This document shows positions 30,690 to 43,835 of a DNA stretch of 64,000 nucleotides, piece after piece. Every line of letters starts with the position of its first letter. Position 1 is the first letter of the stretch. The notes beneath the pieces were generated by a model. It was not told the origin of the DNA. It was given only the letters and a program-made list of their open reading frames with translations, and searched no databases. The position numbers were made by a program, and so were the translations under genes. The stretch lies in NCBI GenBank assembly GCA_031772625.1, contig CM062819.1, positions 1,236,077,897 through 1,236,141,896 on the forward strand, read 5' to 3'. Origin of the DNA: Pinus tabuliformis. Lineage: Eukaryota > Streptophyta > Pinopsida > Pinales > Pinaceae.

Positions 30690-31068
30690 CCCCATTGATT
30701 TGCAAGATTCCCTCTAAAAAATGACAAGCATTATTGGCCATCACAACTGCTTCAAAGTTAAGGTTTTTGAGGATATGCCAAGCTTGAGAGGTTGCAAAGG
30801 AGGAAATGATGCTCTGAGCACGGAGAAGAGTTTGGCTTAGGTGATTATCCTAGGCAAGGGAGGAGTTTCTAAGGTGCCTAATAATCAGATAGGAGTCTCC
30901 CATGATTATGATGATTTTTATTTCCTTCTTCATGGCTAGGAGGAGCCCCATATAAAAGTTGTAAATTTTCGCTTGATTGTTGGTATTGATGCCTAGACCC
31001 CATGCATATTTGTCCACAATGATTCCATGGGGATTAAAGAGAATCCCTCCCCCTCCTGCCACCCCTTG
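30690..31068 (-). pseudogene. Decayed plant-type RNase H-like fragment (LINE or similar)
   Basis: The minus strand reads GVAGGGGILFNPHGIIVDKY, AWGLGINTNNQAKIYNFYMG, then IIIIMGDSYLIIRHLRN. After a TAG at 30850 it continues AWHILKNLNFEAVVMANNAC and FLEGILQINGV. This is the RVT_3 RNase H fold found in plant LINEs and related genes, with Asp in GDSYLI kept, Lys where AE.A usually has Glu (NQAKIY), and stops upstream and downstream. No reverse transcriptase is recognisable to its right, so only a 3' fragment remains, or the domain was carried separately. Confidence 0.65.
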
Positions 31069-31904
31069 CTATAGTGATAGCTATGAGAGGTTAAAGTGAT
31101 GATTGTTAATCAATTTAGTTGTGAGACAAAGTAGCATACAGAATAAAGTTCCCAAAGGAAGGGCTGCAATTGAAAACCACGACAACATAAATAAAGGATT
31201 TCAACACCTTTTCTACAAGAAAGGTACCAACTAGTAAAGGCTTGATCCATAGGCACTAATCTACCTGGAATGTGTTTACATAGGATATGGGGATTTGCAG
31301 TGAAAACGATTGTGCATACTTATAAAATTGTCGAGCCATCTCTTCTTATATTAATTAGTTAGAATTGATAATTGAATTTGTTCATAAACCTGATACATGT
31401 GTGTAGAACCAAGTGATGAACCTTGAGTTATGTTATACTAAGTCTGATTATATATTTTTTTAGAAATTCGATGGTAAACATGAATACATAGAGTAGCTTT
31501 ATGACCTGATAAAATTGGGCAGATTTCTATGTGTGAGCCTCAAGTTGTGTTGAGCCTTATTTTATATTTAATATTGTTGCAGGTTATATCATAATCAAGT
31601 TTTATAGTAGGGCTTTTGTTTGGGATGCAGGATCATGCTAAACACCATATGACAAATCTCTAGTTGTAGTGTTCCAAATATTGCCACTTGTTTATGAAGT
31701 TGCTAAGTGTACTAAATGAAAGAAGTACATTAGCATATATCTTGAACGCAAAAATCTGTTGCTTTGTATTATCATTATTGAATTGTTGCTTGACGGCTCA
31801 TCCATGTAGTTAGTAGTGAGAAGTAGTGCATGTTGACATCTACAACAAGGTCCTGAAGGGTCGAAGACTATCACACAAATCTCAACAATTCCTGTTGTAG
31901 GGCA
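31069..31904. other. Unassigned region before Athila-like LTR
   Basis: AT-rich DNA of about 840 bases. No open frame, repeat or RNA gene could be supported. Confidence 0.4.
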
Positions 31905-34900
31905 TGTTACCCATCAAAAGTAGGTGACCCCATAGGAGAATTTTTCTCCTAGCCTTGTCTTCAGCCGACAACTACCACTCCTGAAAGCCACCAGTGTAGT
32001 CGATATATTGTGCCATTTGATCTCCGCTCCCTGAGCTAGTCATATGTCCCCTCACTCATTTGTCGAGAGCATATGTTTGAAGGTGGGCCATCCAATCCTA
32101 AAGGTATGTTTTTCATTGTGCAATTAGATGCTTATGCTTGTTTTTTCTTGGGAACTTTAGGCATGGATTATTGGGTGATTTGGAAGAAGGAAGGGCTTTG
32201 AGTGTAGTTGTGTCCCCTAGCCTTAATGGGGATTAACCCTCAATCCTAGTCCTGTGGGATCTCCCCTATTGTCTTATAGCTTCAAGAAGGGCACTACTTG
32301 GGACACCCCAATTTTGGTAACGCAATATCGTTTTCCCATTTCATATTTTTCACTCCCTTCCACACATTACAAGCCCTATTTCATCATCTTTCCTCTCTAG
32401 GCCCACATGATCACTGGGTCCACAAGACTCTAGTATACCCCCTCCCCTTGTCCACATGTTTGGGTTGAGCCTGAAAATATTGCCCCGAAGGTTGATGCAG
32501 CTAAAAAAAAGGTTAAAAGCATATCATGATCACAAACAAGAAAGAAAACAAAACAATATTATAAAATGCAAAATATGGTCGGGACATTATATTATCACAT
32601 GGGAAAAAGCCAAACATGAACTCTACCTCTTCATTATGGCCATCACCCTAGTTCCTAGGGCCCCATGAGTTCCCCCACATCATTAAGGAACCCATGCATG
32701 TCCCAACCCCTGGTGAGTGATGAACCCTTAAGGGGGTAATAACGACTTATATCCTACACAACGTGCTCTCATCTCTTGGAGCCCTGAGCAGTAATACAAA
32801 GAAAAATCAAGAAAAGTTAAAAGGAAAATGAAGAAGGGTGGGAAAACAAAGGTCGGTGTAACTCATGTACCATGATTTCTCCGTACTATATATGTACACC
32901 TAAATATGTGGGCATCCCTCATCATTACCATCCTTGAAGCCATGGCATTTGACTTTGATACCCCTGTGTTCATGTCCACCTCACCATTATTCACATGACC
33001 CCTACCAATTGAAGGATGTACCTTAGACTTGTCTTTCTCCTTGGGAGTTGGGAACACCTAATAGGGTTTTTTGTTAGCCACTCCTACCTAGGGAAGGGAA
33101 GCAACACTATTACATGCTTAAAGCCCCAAATTTGGAAGGGAAGCTCGCTATGAAGTCTCATTTATGCCCTCGTCTAATAAGCTTGGTTCACTTAGATGCA
33201 TTAATGAATTATTGTACCTAATGGTGAGGAAGCACATTGGATCTTATATGTAATTGGCAGGTGGTTTCATCATGGGTTAGGCAACTTAACTGGGGCTCAA
33301 GCCCACGAGAGGATCATATTGACATTTATAGGGGATGCATTGAGATCCATGGGACTCCATCATGTGTTTCATTTTTCATGTTATGGGCACCCTGAGCACC
33401 TTCAATAGTTTGTTCATTGCCCCACATTATTCGCGAGATGATGCACTTGGACCAGCATGACCTAGTCGGCTTAGCATGATCAGGGCAATTGATCCAAGGC
33501 CCAGAGGAGGTTTGTCTCACCCTTGAGACATGGGAGGGCAGGCACCATCATCAGAGCCCTCATTTGGAGCAGTCTACAGGCTTATCTTTCATCAGGAGAC
33601 CCATGAGACCAACATTTGTGCCCCAAACCCACTATGGGGCACCACATGATGACTTGCATGGAAAATTAGGGGTCATCCCCTAATTCATCTTTATTGGAGC
33701 CCTCTCTCTCATCATGGCACTTAGAGGACTCAATGAGGCCCTCCAATGACCCTTCCTCATCACAACATCATCAATTCAGGTTACTTATGGATGGCTTTTC
33801 CATAACTTATGATAACTACTTGGTCAACTTGTGACAAAGGCTTATTCTTAGCACATTACTTTATAATTTTGCTGGCTCATTAGGCTAATTCAATTAGGAG
33901 AGACTCATACAAATAGAAATGAATCTATTTTGTGAGAACTCATCATCATCACTTTGATTCTTCTCTTGTAAAAGAACTCACACTTTTTCTTTGGAAGCTA
34001 TTGGAGTATCTTGGAAGCACTACAATATTTGGAGTTGAATTTCGATCTTGTCTTGGGGCTATTTCTTGAATATGGATGGATATATTGCATGATTATCTTG
34101 TAAGTTCTTTTGTTGATGAAATATTTTTCTTGAAAATGTCTAATGTATGTAATTGATGCAACTAATGTAAATGCTATTGTGCCCTAATTTTGTTGAAGAA
34201 TTTTTTTTGGAAGTTATTTGGTTGGCTCTTGCATATGTTACTCATGATATAACACGCAACGAATGTTCCTACTGATGAAATGTTATTTTTCTTCATGAAA
34301 CTTTATATTATAATAGCAGGTAGTTGTTGAATGTTAGTATATAGGGCATTAACTTTTGCCTCTTTGAGGATAAATTTGGCCAATATAATGCATCTAGAAT
34401 TCCATAGCCCAAAGGACTAAGCACTAGTCCAAGGATTTTGGTGATAAAACTTCTCTTTCTCCATATTTATCCTCCTAAATTTAAGTCCCCTAATGGTAGG
34501 GCATAAATTGAGGGCTTGCAGAGAAATTTTAGGGAGGCAATTTTTTGGGAATCAAAAGGACCAAACATCAAGCTCAAGGTCTAGGCTACCTATGCTCCCG
34601 TGTGGTGGGCATATGCCTGAGTTTCATCATCCATAAAATATCTTTCCCTAGGTGCTACGCTAAGAGGGAAAACATATGTCTTTCTCTCTCACATTGGGGA
34701 CTTCCTTGAGGGTTGTATGAGCATAGTATTCATTGGAATAAATCTCAAGAAACCATTTGTCCTCCCATTCCTTGATCTAGTGAGTACCATGGAAGCATTT
34801 TTTCCCACCATTATTCATAAAATCTTGGGTCTAGCACAAGTCTTTCTTAGGTCTCTCAAAGAGAGCGAAGAGCATTTTGAAAGAGTTAAAAAATCACATA

Positions 34901-35285
34901 GAGCTTCTTTGAGAGGTTCTATCTCATCTCTTAGAGTCTTGACCTTAGGAATAGCCATTACCATCGTCATATCTGAAATACTAAGTCTTGATCTCTTCTT
35001 CTTAAAGCCTTTATTAGAGAGTGTGTTAGCTTCCTTGAAGAATTGAGCCATTGGTGTGTCTCTCCTTGAATGGGCTTGGTGGAATCACGCTATACCTAAA
35101 TCGTTGATCCATTAATTCCTAGTAATTCCCTTCCTACCGGGACTCCTCACATCGATGAAAGTTCTTAAGAATCAGGGGACTTTAACTGAGGTGACAATGG
35201 GTCATTGCCCTATTGCTGTCACTTATTCTAGTAGTTGTACTTTAGGTTTCCCTTCATTAGGGCCCTTCTAGATTGTGTGGTAACA
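31905..35285 (+). repeat. Athila-like 5' LTR
   Basis: Starts TGTTACCCATCAAAAG and ends GTGTGGTAACA. It is homologous along its length to 36394-39769, and its last 1.5 kb to 1-1496. No coding content. Confidence 0.75.
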
Positions 35286-36393
35286 TTTTTAGTGTCGTTA
35301 CCGGGGAGAAGCAAGTCTACCTTTATAAAGTATTTACCTTCTTCCCTGATGACAATATAAATAATCATTTGGCGACTCCATTGGAAGAATGAAGCCATAG
35401 TTCTTCATTAAACTTCAAAGTCAATGCTTATAGGGTGAAGCAATCATCTCTCAAGGAATTTCAAGTTCACCCTAGTGACTCCATATATGAATCTTACGAA
35501 AATTTGCATGGAAAGAAATGGCTCACCAGAAAGGCCTATTTTATATGTTTCAAGATGATGATCCTTTATCCAATGATCATGATGTCATTAGTGGCTCAAA
35601 GGAGTTTGATGCCCCTCTTAATGAATCTCTTGAAAACCATGAAATTGAGGAGCCTTCCCAACGCCTTGAAGGGGGTTGTGGTTTTCCCAATATATGATGA
35701 CTGTAGTTCACCTTGTTCCTTCCTCACTAATATTAATGACGTGGATATGTATGAGACATCTATCTCTTCATGCCATAAGGAGTATATACTCGAGATTGCT
35801 CTTCATTGAAAGTTTATGAGCTTGGTCGTTGAGTTCTCCATTCTCTCGTTGTAAGAAAGGTTTCATGAGTTGGATTCCTCTTTTCCCTCCTCATACATGA
35901 TCCTTGATATATAATCCTCATAAGTTTCCACCTCCCACCCTTACCATTCGTCGAGAAAGTCTTGTACTGAAAAATGTGATATTTGGGTGCCCTGTCTCAT
36001 GATGGTTAATAAGGGAAAGTGTTTTTATATCGATCTAATGATATTTTGGTTACAATGGCTCTATGAATACACTTAGCTCTTGTATAATGCGTTAGCATGC
36101 ATGGTAGTGTAGGTGCATTGCATACATGTTTCATAGCTACTATCATGATATCATGTTCTCATGCATTTAGATTATATTTGAATCATATAATAGATTTACT
36201 TTCCTATATGGTTTGTATTATTTGATGAAAACTTGGGCGATAAAATTACACCCAGGAAAGGTGCTTCTAACATGTTTATGATGTGCAGGATACAGGTCTG
36301 TAGTCCATGGGATTTCTGGTGTTCTCATGACCTCCTGTTTGACTACATGGTTCGAGCACTCTATAATGGGCTCATGTCCCAGTTGGAGCCAAA
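35286..36393 (+). other. Internal remnant of the Athila-like element
   Basis: 1108 bp. It contains the tRNA-Asp-type PBS and, about 85 bases inside, a second PBS-like word (TTTGGCGACTCCATTGG, 35373-35389) similar to that of GYP-1. A 124-codon frame from a GTG (35435-35809; HPSDSIYESYENLHGKK, VVFPIYDDCSSPCSFL) is not recognised and could be a gag relic or leader. Confidence 0.5.
35290..35307 (+). promoter_or_regulatory. Decayed tRNA-Asp-type primer binding site
   Basis: TAGTGTCGTTACCGGGGA lies four bases after the LTR. Against the complement of the plant tRNA-Asp 3' end (TGGCGCCGTTGCCGGGGA, from memory) there are four differences, all transitions, three of them at C or G of CpG-type positions. 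Confidence 0.65.
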
Positions 36394-39300
36394 TGTTACC
36401 CACCAAAAGTGGGTGACCCCATCGGAGAACTTTTCTCCAATTTTATCTTCATTTGGTAGCCATCAACCACTGATAGCCACCAGTGTAGCCGATATATTGT
36501 GTCATTTGATCTCTGCTCCCTGAGCCAATCATATATCCCCTTGCCCATATGTTGAGAGAATATGTTTGAAGGTGGACCATCCAATCCTAAAGGTATTCTT
36601 TTCTTTATGAAATTGGGTGCTTATGTTTGTTTTTCCTTGGGCATGTATTATTGGGTGATTTGGAAGAAGGAAGGACTTTGACTATAATTTATTTCCCTCA
36701 CCTTAAATGGGGGGTTAACCCTCAATCATGGTTGCATGGGATCTCCCCTATTGGCTTATAGCTTCATGAAGGGCACTACTTGGGAAACCCTTATTTTGGT
36801 AGCGCAATCCTATTTTCCCATTTCACATTTTTCACTCCACTCCGCACATTACAAGCCCTACTTCATCATCTTCCCTCCCTACGTCCACATGACCATTGGG
36901 TCCTGAAGGCTCTGGGATACCCCTTCCCCTTGTCCACATGTTTAGGTTGGGCATGGAAATGTTGTAATGGAGATTGATGCAACTAAGAAAAAGGTTAAAA
37001 GAATATCATGGCCACAAGAAAGAAACAAAAGAAAAGAGTATTATAAAATGCCAAAGATGGTCAGGACATTCTATTAGTACGTGGGCAAATTCCAAACATG
37101 AGCTCTACCCCTTCATTATGGCCATCACCCTAGTTCCTAGGGCCCCATGAGTGCCCCCACATCATTAAGGAACCCATGCACGTCCCAACCCCTGGTAGAC
37201 AACGAACTTCCCCACCTTAAGGGGGTAATAACTACTTATATCATAAACAACATGCTCTCATCTCTTGTAACCCTACGAATTACTACAAAAAAAAATCAAG
37301 AAAAGGCAAAAGGCAAATGAAGAAGGATGGAAAAATAAATTTTGGTGTAACCCATGTACCTCAATTGCTCCTTACTACATCTGTACGCCTAAATATGCAG
37401 GCATCCCTCATCATTACCATCCTTGAACCCATGGTGTTTGGCTATGATACCCTTGTGTCCCTATCCACCTCACCATTATTCACATGACCCCTACTAATTG
37501 AAGTATGTACCTTGGACCTGTATTTCCCCTTAAGGGTTGGGAATGCCTAATAGGAATGTTTGTTAGCCACTCCTATCTAGGGAGGTAACACTATTACATG
37601 CTTAAAGCCCCGAATTTGGAAGGGAAGCTTGTTATGAAGTCTCATTTGTGCCCTTGACTAACAATCTTGGTTCACTTAGATGCACCAATGAATTATTGTA
37701 CCTGATGGTGAGAAAGCCCATTAGACAATATATGTAATTGGCATGTGGTTTCATCATGGGTTGGGCAACTTAACTAGTGCCCAATCCCACTAGAGGATCA
37801 TATTGATAATTATAGGGGATATGTTGAGAGCCATGGGACTCAATCATGTGTTTGAGCATCATTTCATGCCATGGGCACCCTCATCACCTTCAACAGTTTG
37901 TTTATTGCCCCACATTATTCGCGAGATGATGCACTTGGACCAACATGACCCAGCCAACTTAGCATGATCATAGAAATTGATCCAAGGCCCATAAAAGGTT
38001 TGTCTCACCCTTGAGACATGGGAGGGTAGGAACCATCATCACAACCCTCATTTGGAGTAGTCTACATGATTATCTTTCATCAAGAGACCCATGAGACCAA
38101 AATGTGTGCCCCAAACTCACTACAGGGGCACCACATGATGACTTACATGTAAAATTAGGGGCCATCCCCTAATTCATGTTTATTGGAGCCCTCTCTTTCA
38201 TTATGGCACTTATAGGACTCAACGAGGCCCTCTAACAACCCTTCTTCATCATGAAATAATCAATTCAGCTTACTTATGGATGGATTTTCATAACTTGTGA
38301 TAACGACTTCGTTGACTTGTGACCAAGGCTTGTTCTTAGCACACTATTTTAAAATTTTGGGGGCACATTAGGCTAATTCGATCAGGAGAGGCTCACATAA
38401 ATAGAAATGAGTCTCATTTGTGAGAACTTATCATCATCACTTGGATTCTTCTCTTGTAAAAGAACTCACACTTTTTCTTTAGGAGCTATTGGAGTATCTT
38501 GGACGCACTACGATATTGGGAGTTGATTTTTCATCTTGTATTGGAGTTACTTCTTGAAAATGGATGGATATATTGCATGATTAACTTGTAAGTTCTTTTG
38601 TTGATGAAATCTTTCTCTTGAAAATGTCTAATATATGTAATTGTTGCAACTAATGTAAATGTTATTGTGCCCTAATTTTGTTGAAGATTTTTTTTTTTGC
38701 AAGCTATTTGTTTGGCTCTTACATATGTTACTCGTGATATAACATGCAATGAATGTTCCTAGTGATGAATATTTTTTTTTTCATGAAATTCTAGATTCTA
38801 ATAGTAGGTAATTATTCAAGGTTCGTGGTTAGGGCATCAACTTTTGACCTCCTTGAGGACTATTTTGCCCAATCTAATGCATCCAGGACTCCATAGCCCA
38901 TAGGACTAGGCACTAGTTTGATGATTTTGGTGATTATACTCCACTTTCTCCATATTTTCTCCTCCTAAATTTCGGTCCCCTAAAGGTAGGGCGGAAATCT
39001 AGTACTTGCAGCCAAATTTTAGGGAGGTGATTTTTCGGGAATCCAAGGGTCCAAACAACAAGCTCAGGGTCTAGGCTACCTATGTTCCAAGTTTGGTAGG
39101 CATCCACCCAAGTTTCATCCATAAAATCTCTTGCCCTAGGTGCTACCCTAAGAGGGAAAACATAGGTCATTCTCTCACCTTGGGGACTTCCTTGAGGGTT
39201 GTATGAGCATAGTATTTGTTCTAATAAATCTCACGAAACCCTTTCTCCTCCCATACCTTGACCTAGTGAGTACCTTGGAAGCATTTTTTCCCACCATTAT

Positions 39301-39769
39301 TCATAAAATCTTGAGTCTAGCGCAAGTCTTTCTTAAGTCTTTCAAAGAGAGCGAAGAGCGTTTTGGAAGTGTTAAATTATCACATAGAGCTTCTTTGAGA
39401 GGTCCACTTCACCTCCTAGAGTCTCGACCTTAAGAATACCCATTACCATCATCACATCTCAAACACTAAGTCTTGATCTCTTCTTCTTAAATCCTTTCTT
39501 GGAGAGTGTGTTAGCTTCCTTGAAGCATTAAGCCATTGTTGTGTCTCTCCTTGAATGGCCATGGTGGAATCACGTTGCCCTAAATAATTGATCCATTCAT
39601 TCTTAGTGATTCCCTTCCTACCAAGACTCCTCCCATCAGTGAAAGTCCATAAAAATAAAGGTACTTTCACTGAGGTGATAGTTGGTCATTGTCCCATTGT
39701 TGTCACTTAGTCTAGTAGTTGTCCTTTAGGTTTCCCTTCCTTAGTTCCCTGCTAGATTGTGTGGTAACA
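36394..39769 (+). repeat. Athila-like 3' LTR; also start of copy 2
   Basis: 3376 bp, TGTTACCCACC to GGTAACA. From about 38275 onward it is nearly identical to 1-1496 and continues into the duplicated block, so the visible start of the duplication is set by the window edge and lies within this LTR. Confidence 0.75.
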
Positions 39770-40610
39770 AGGTCGATTATCTTCAGAATTCATTACCAAA
39801 TCTACTTTTATTAACAATTCACTAGTTGTGTGAGAAAGCATACATAAGCATGGAATATTCATCTATATTGTGGCATAACTAATTCATTTTATTATTTGTT
39901 AGGGGTCCCATTGTTTATTCGATATTTGGGTCTACCTTTGAGATTGTTTTTTGCTATAATAATTGAAGTATGTTAGGGCTATTGTTGTTTATATGATATA
40001 ATATTGTAGTCAGGGGTACTATTGACTAAGGCATGACAAGGGAAACTATATTTTTTGCTTAGCTAATTGTTTGACAATGAGATTAGTGTTGCTAGTCAAA
40101 GTTGTTTGACAGAGTTTGTGTTCATAACATGTATGTTGTAGATCAGTGACTGCTACTAAGAAATGGTATGGTTGAGTGATTTGGTTACAAATGATGTATT
40201 GGTTACTATGTTGATGATGATAGTGTTGATGACAAAACTTCTTAAAATTTATATTGTGAGGGCACGAATGTTGTTGCTATTATGGTGGGGTTGCATGGGA
40301 GTTATAATATTGATGTTGTTGGGTTCTATTATTATAGTTTATGTTACAAGGATGTGTTCATGCTAATGACAGGAATCTGTTGACCATTATTCTTATGAGG
40401 AATTCATAGTTGCAGGGTTAGATGAATGACAAGGTTTATATGATTGTTGAGTTAATGAAGTGACAGATTTTGGGCATGATAATTGTCGATGGTTGTATGT
40501 TGATGAACCTCATATTGATGATGTGTTTCTATGGGTGTCATCGTTGGGATAAATCGTGTTTCTTGTTGAGGTGTTGACTATGTAGACTTAATGATAGCGA
40601 ATAATATTCG
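39770..40610. other. Unassigned flank, copy 2
   Basis: Repeat of 1497-2336 with scattered differences, for example GGCGGGTTG versus GGTGGGGTTG near 40286. No gene seen. Confidence 0.5.
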
Positions 40611-40615
40611 TTTAT
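40611..40615. repeat. Target-site duplication of COP-A copy 2, left (TTTAT)
   Basis: Same site as 2337-2341; its right partner would lie beyond the window. Confidence 0.85.
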
Positions 40616-42563
40616 TGTTAATTTTAGGTATGTTCTATGCTTAGAGCAATTTATTTCAATTTTCACAATCAGCTCAACATCTTTTCCAGATTAGAAATCA
40701 CATCAACATAAAAGTAAATTGTAGATAGAACATAAACATAGATCGCAAAAGACAAGCCAAGACAAGAGGACACAAGATGTGGCGCTAGCCAAGGACAAAC
40801 CCCAACGTGGGGAAACCCTCGATCAATTATTCTTATATGTTCTTCAATAGTTTAGCAGAGAGAGAGAGAGAGAGATAGTACATTAACAATAGAAGTCAAC
40901 ACTTTGACTTATCTAAATAAGAGCATAGATCATCTCTAAGAAGATGATACATGAAGTAGCTGAACTCGGTTGAAGACATGATGCTTCAACTGATTCTCCA
41001 AGGTTACTCCATCACCTATCATTGTGTTGCACCTTGTCATCATGTTGCACCATGCTGCGCCTATCATCACTATGCTGGACCTCATTACCATGTTGTACAC
41101 ATCATATTGTTGCAACATGATTGCTTGTTGTCCTATGCAAGCACCGTGTCCTTGCTATCCCATCTACCATGCTCCACCATGATTGCATTTGTTGTTGTCC
41201 CATTGTTTAGCATTGTTGTGCCATGTCATAGCTTGTTGTCCCAAGTACCAAGCTCCAACAAACACCATGTCCTACTGTACCACTTAACATGCTGCTGCCC
41301 CTTGCAGCACCATGTTGCTATCCCACTGTTTAGCATTGCTACTGTTGCCCCAATGTGCTTTTTCTACCACATGTCATTTCTGCTATTATGTTGCCTATGC
41401 ATCTTGTTGCACTATCACATTAGTATGCATTCAAACTTCATGGGTCACCTTGTTGTTGTTATTGTCCTGTTGTGCCATCATTGCACTATGCCATTATACT
41501 ACTAGCACTGTTGTCCCACTGTAATCTAAGCTGTTGGTAAGAACTTCTTGTGACAGTATATAGAATCTCCTCATAAATGAAGAGACCTCTCCAATGACCC
41601 AACACAAGTAACCATACTTCTACACTTCTGTTTATGGGCAGTGTTTTGGTCACTGGTTAGGGCTCCCACAACCCAACAGTCATGCCCAAAACACCTTAAC
41701 TTATACAACCTCCTTTCCTCTTCAAGTTATGTGACCTTGTTGTTTGAGGAGGCACCTACAGATCTATGTTTGACCCTCAAAACAACATGTATAGGCCTGC
41801 GGCCTAGTCACAACAGAAGGTCCCTTTACTCAGCTATTACAAGAGATATTCCTACGTTTTCTTGCCAAAAACAGTCCCAAATTATGGCAACCCTTAGCAA
41901 GGTACTTCAGCCCTCCTTCCAACACTCGGTCACCTGAATAACATCCCTACAACCCTTCGCTAGCCTGACTTCATTAATGCGGCTAGGGCATATTGTAGCC
42001 CTCCTTGACTGCGACTAGGTATAGCTTGTTAAGGCCTCCTCTATAGCTGTGTCTAGGGCTTGTAGTATCCCTCCTTAACTGTGGCTAGGTACAACTTCTT
42101 AAGGCATCCTCTATAGCTGCATCTAGGGCTTGTAGTATCCCTCCTTCTTGACTGCGTCCTCTAGGTTATGTGTAGAGGCTAGGGCTGTGCTAGGACTACG
42201 GCTAGGGCAAATTGTTAAGCCTCTTTCCTCCTGCGTCTTAGGGCTACTTCCTCCTAGATTTCTCTCACACTAAAACCCAAAAAAAGTGGAGAGAAATCAA
42301 GAGTGAAGTGTATGTGAAATGACTCTCAAGTCATCTCCTTTTATACTAAAACGTTGAGCACATGTGGGGTTTATTTGGTTGTTGGCCAACCTTGACGAAT
42401 TGTCTTATAACACAAATAAATTCATAACTCCATGAATACTTATCGGAATCGGATGATGTTTAGATCAATCCTACACCTCTCGATGAGAGGGAACCAATAA
42501 AATATCAGTTGCCATAGATAAGATGACCCACATGGAGTTTGGCCCTAGTTGCCAATTTTAACA
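40616..42563 (-). repeat. COP-A 3' LTR, copy 2
   Basis: 1948 bp, TGTTAATTTT...TTTTAACA, with a longer (AG)n tract than copy 1 and scattered transitions. The polypurine tract follows at 42564-42585. Confidence 0.9.
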
Positions 42564-43413
42564 CTCCCTCTCAACTAGGGAGAACTTCATCCACTAATCC
42601 ATCTACCAGACTGTGCTATCTCTGCCATCAGTGTCTTGCACTGCTCTACTCTTCTCTGCTCTGCTCGACTGAACCATGAAGAAGAATAATTGATCGAGAA
42701 TGTCTCATACCATTCTCTACTGACCCAAAGTTAGTTCCATATGAAGAGAGTGTGTCATACCACTCTTACTGATCCCAGATTAGTTCCGAGAGAGTGATTC
42801 ATATCACTCTTACTGACCCGAAGTCAGTTTCAATTGATCCGAGATCAATATCAAAAGAGAGTGTCTCAAATCACTCATACTGATCCCATATTGGTTTCAT
42901 TGGTCCCAGATAAATGGAGGTCATCCTAGCATAGGGAGTACAGTAGATACAACAATGCGTCCATTGATAGTACTACTATGGCCCCTAACCCCATTTCCCT
43001 ACTCATTAGACAGATGAGAGGTACTTCCCATGAGTCCCAAATTACATGGGTAAGATGCCTCGACACGAGAACCACTCATCCTGTCCATAAGTCGCCACGA
43101 GGTATTATAGGGGAAGGTTGAACCATTCACCCTATACACAGCGCACCATTAAGGGAGGGTGAGTCACCCTATGGTCGCTTGTTGCTCCAAGAAGTACCCC
43201 AAGCCCCCCAGAGCTCCCAGGGCTCAATGCACGCATCATGCAAGACCCTCGTAAGAGGGTCTCTCAACTACTCCAAGTCATTCCGAAAAGTTACAAATTT
43301 GACCTTTCCTCAGGGCTTCGACAGAATGTCTGCAACTTGCACATCAGTCCCAATGCGATGGAGCCTTCTTGCTCATCGATGTAACATATCCCAGATAAGG
43401 TAGTATCTAATGT

Positions 43414-43623
43414 TTATATGCTGGAGAAATCATAGAATACAAGATTCATCAACAATTGAATCCCCCTCTGGTTGACACAAAAGATCACGATGGTATCCAT
43501 CATGTGTACAAAAAACTTACTGAAGATCTTCCACAACCAGGCAGCTTCACACGAGGTCATACTCATCGCTATGTTTTCAGTCTCATCGGTGCTTATAGCA
43601 ACCGACTTTTGCTTCCTTCTCAT
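43414..43623 (-). pseudogene. COP-A RNase H remnant, copy 2
   Basis: Same degraded fragment as 5139-5348, with Leu-to-Ile and Arg-to-Met changes. It keeps the CEAAWLWK block and the VNQ in place of DNQ. Confidence 0.75.
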
Positions 43624-43835
43624 CTAGGATATCGAAGTAGAACCTAAAGAGGATCAACACTTAGAAGTGCTCTTGCGATCCTCCATACTTCCTACCTAAT
43701 CAACATCAGCATAATTATGCACCTTCACATTCCCCGCAGTGTATCTCAAATCCATGAGAGATTGTGCCCTGAAGATATCTCAAATGATTCTTGGCACCAA
43801 TCTAGTGAGGCTCAACCCAATATGAGCCCAACATG

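Larger units (their letters stand above)
31905..39769 (+). mobile_element. Athila-like LTR pair with 1.1-kb internal region
   Basis: Two LTRs of 3381 and 3376 bp (TGTTACCC...GGTAACA) flank only 1108 bp. A decayed tRNA-Asp-type PBS follows the first LTR. Long LTRs plus this PBS type point to the Athila branch of Ty3/gypsy. No gag or pol is visible, so this is a large internal deletion or a non-autonomous (LARD-like) element. The LTRs are old, roughly 15% different by eye. The 5-bp flanks do not match (GGGCA and AGGTC), so the right LTR may have been recombined. Confidence 0.7.

Noticed and set aside
33781..35051. Frames in the Athila-like LTRs (34717-35046, also 930-1160 and 39203-39433)
   Set aside because: Their homologues in the three LTR copies differ in length and frame, and the protein is unlike any family.
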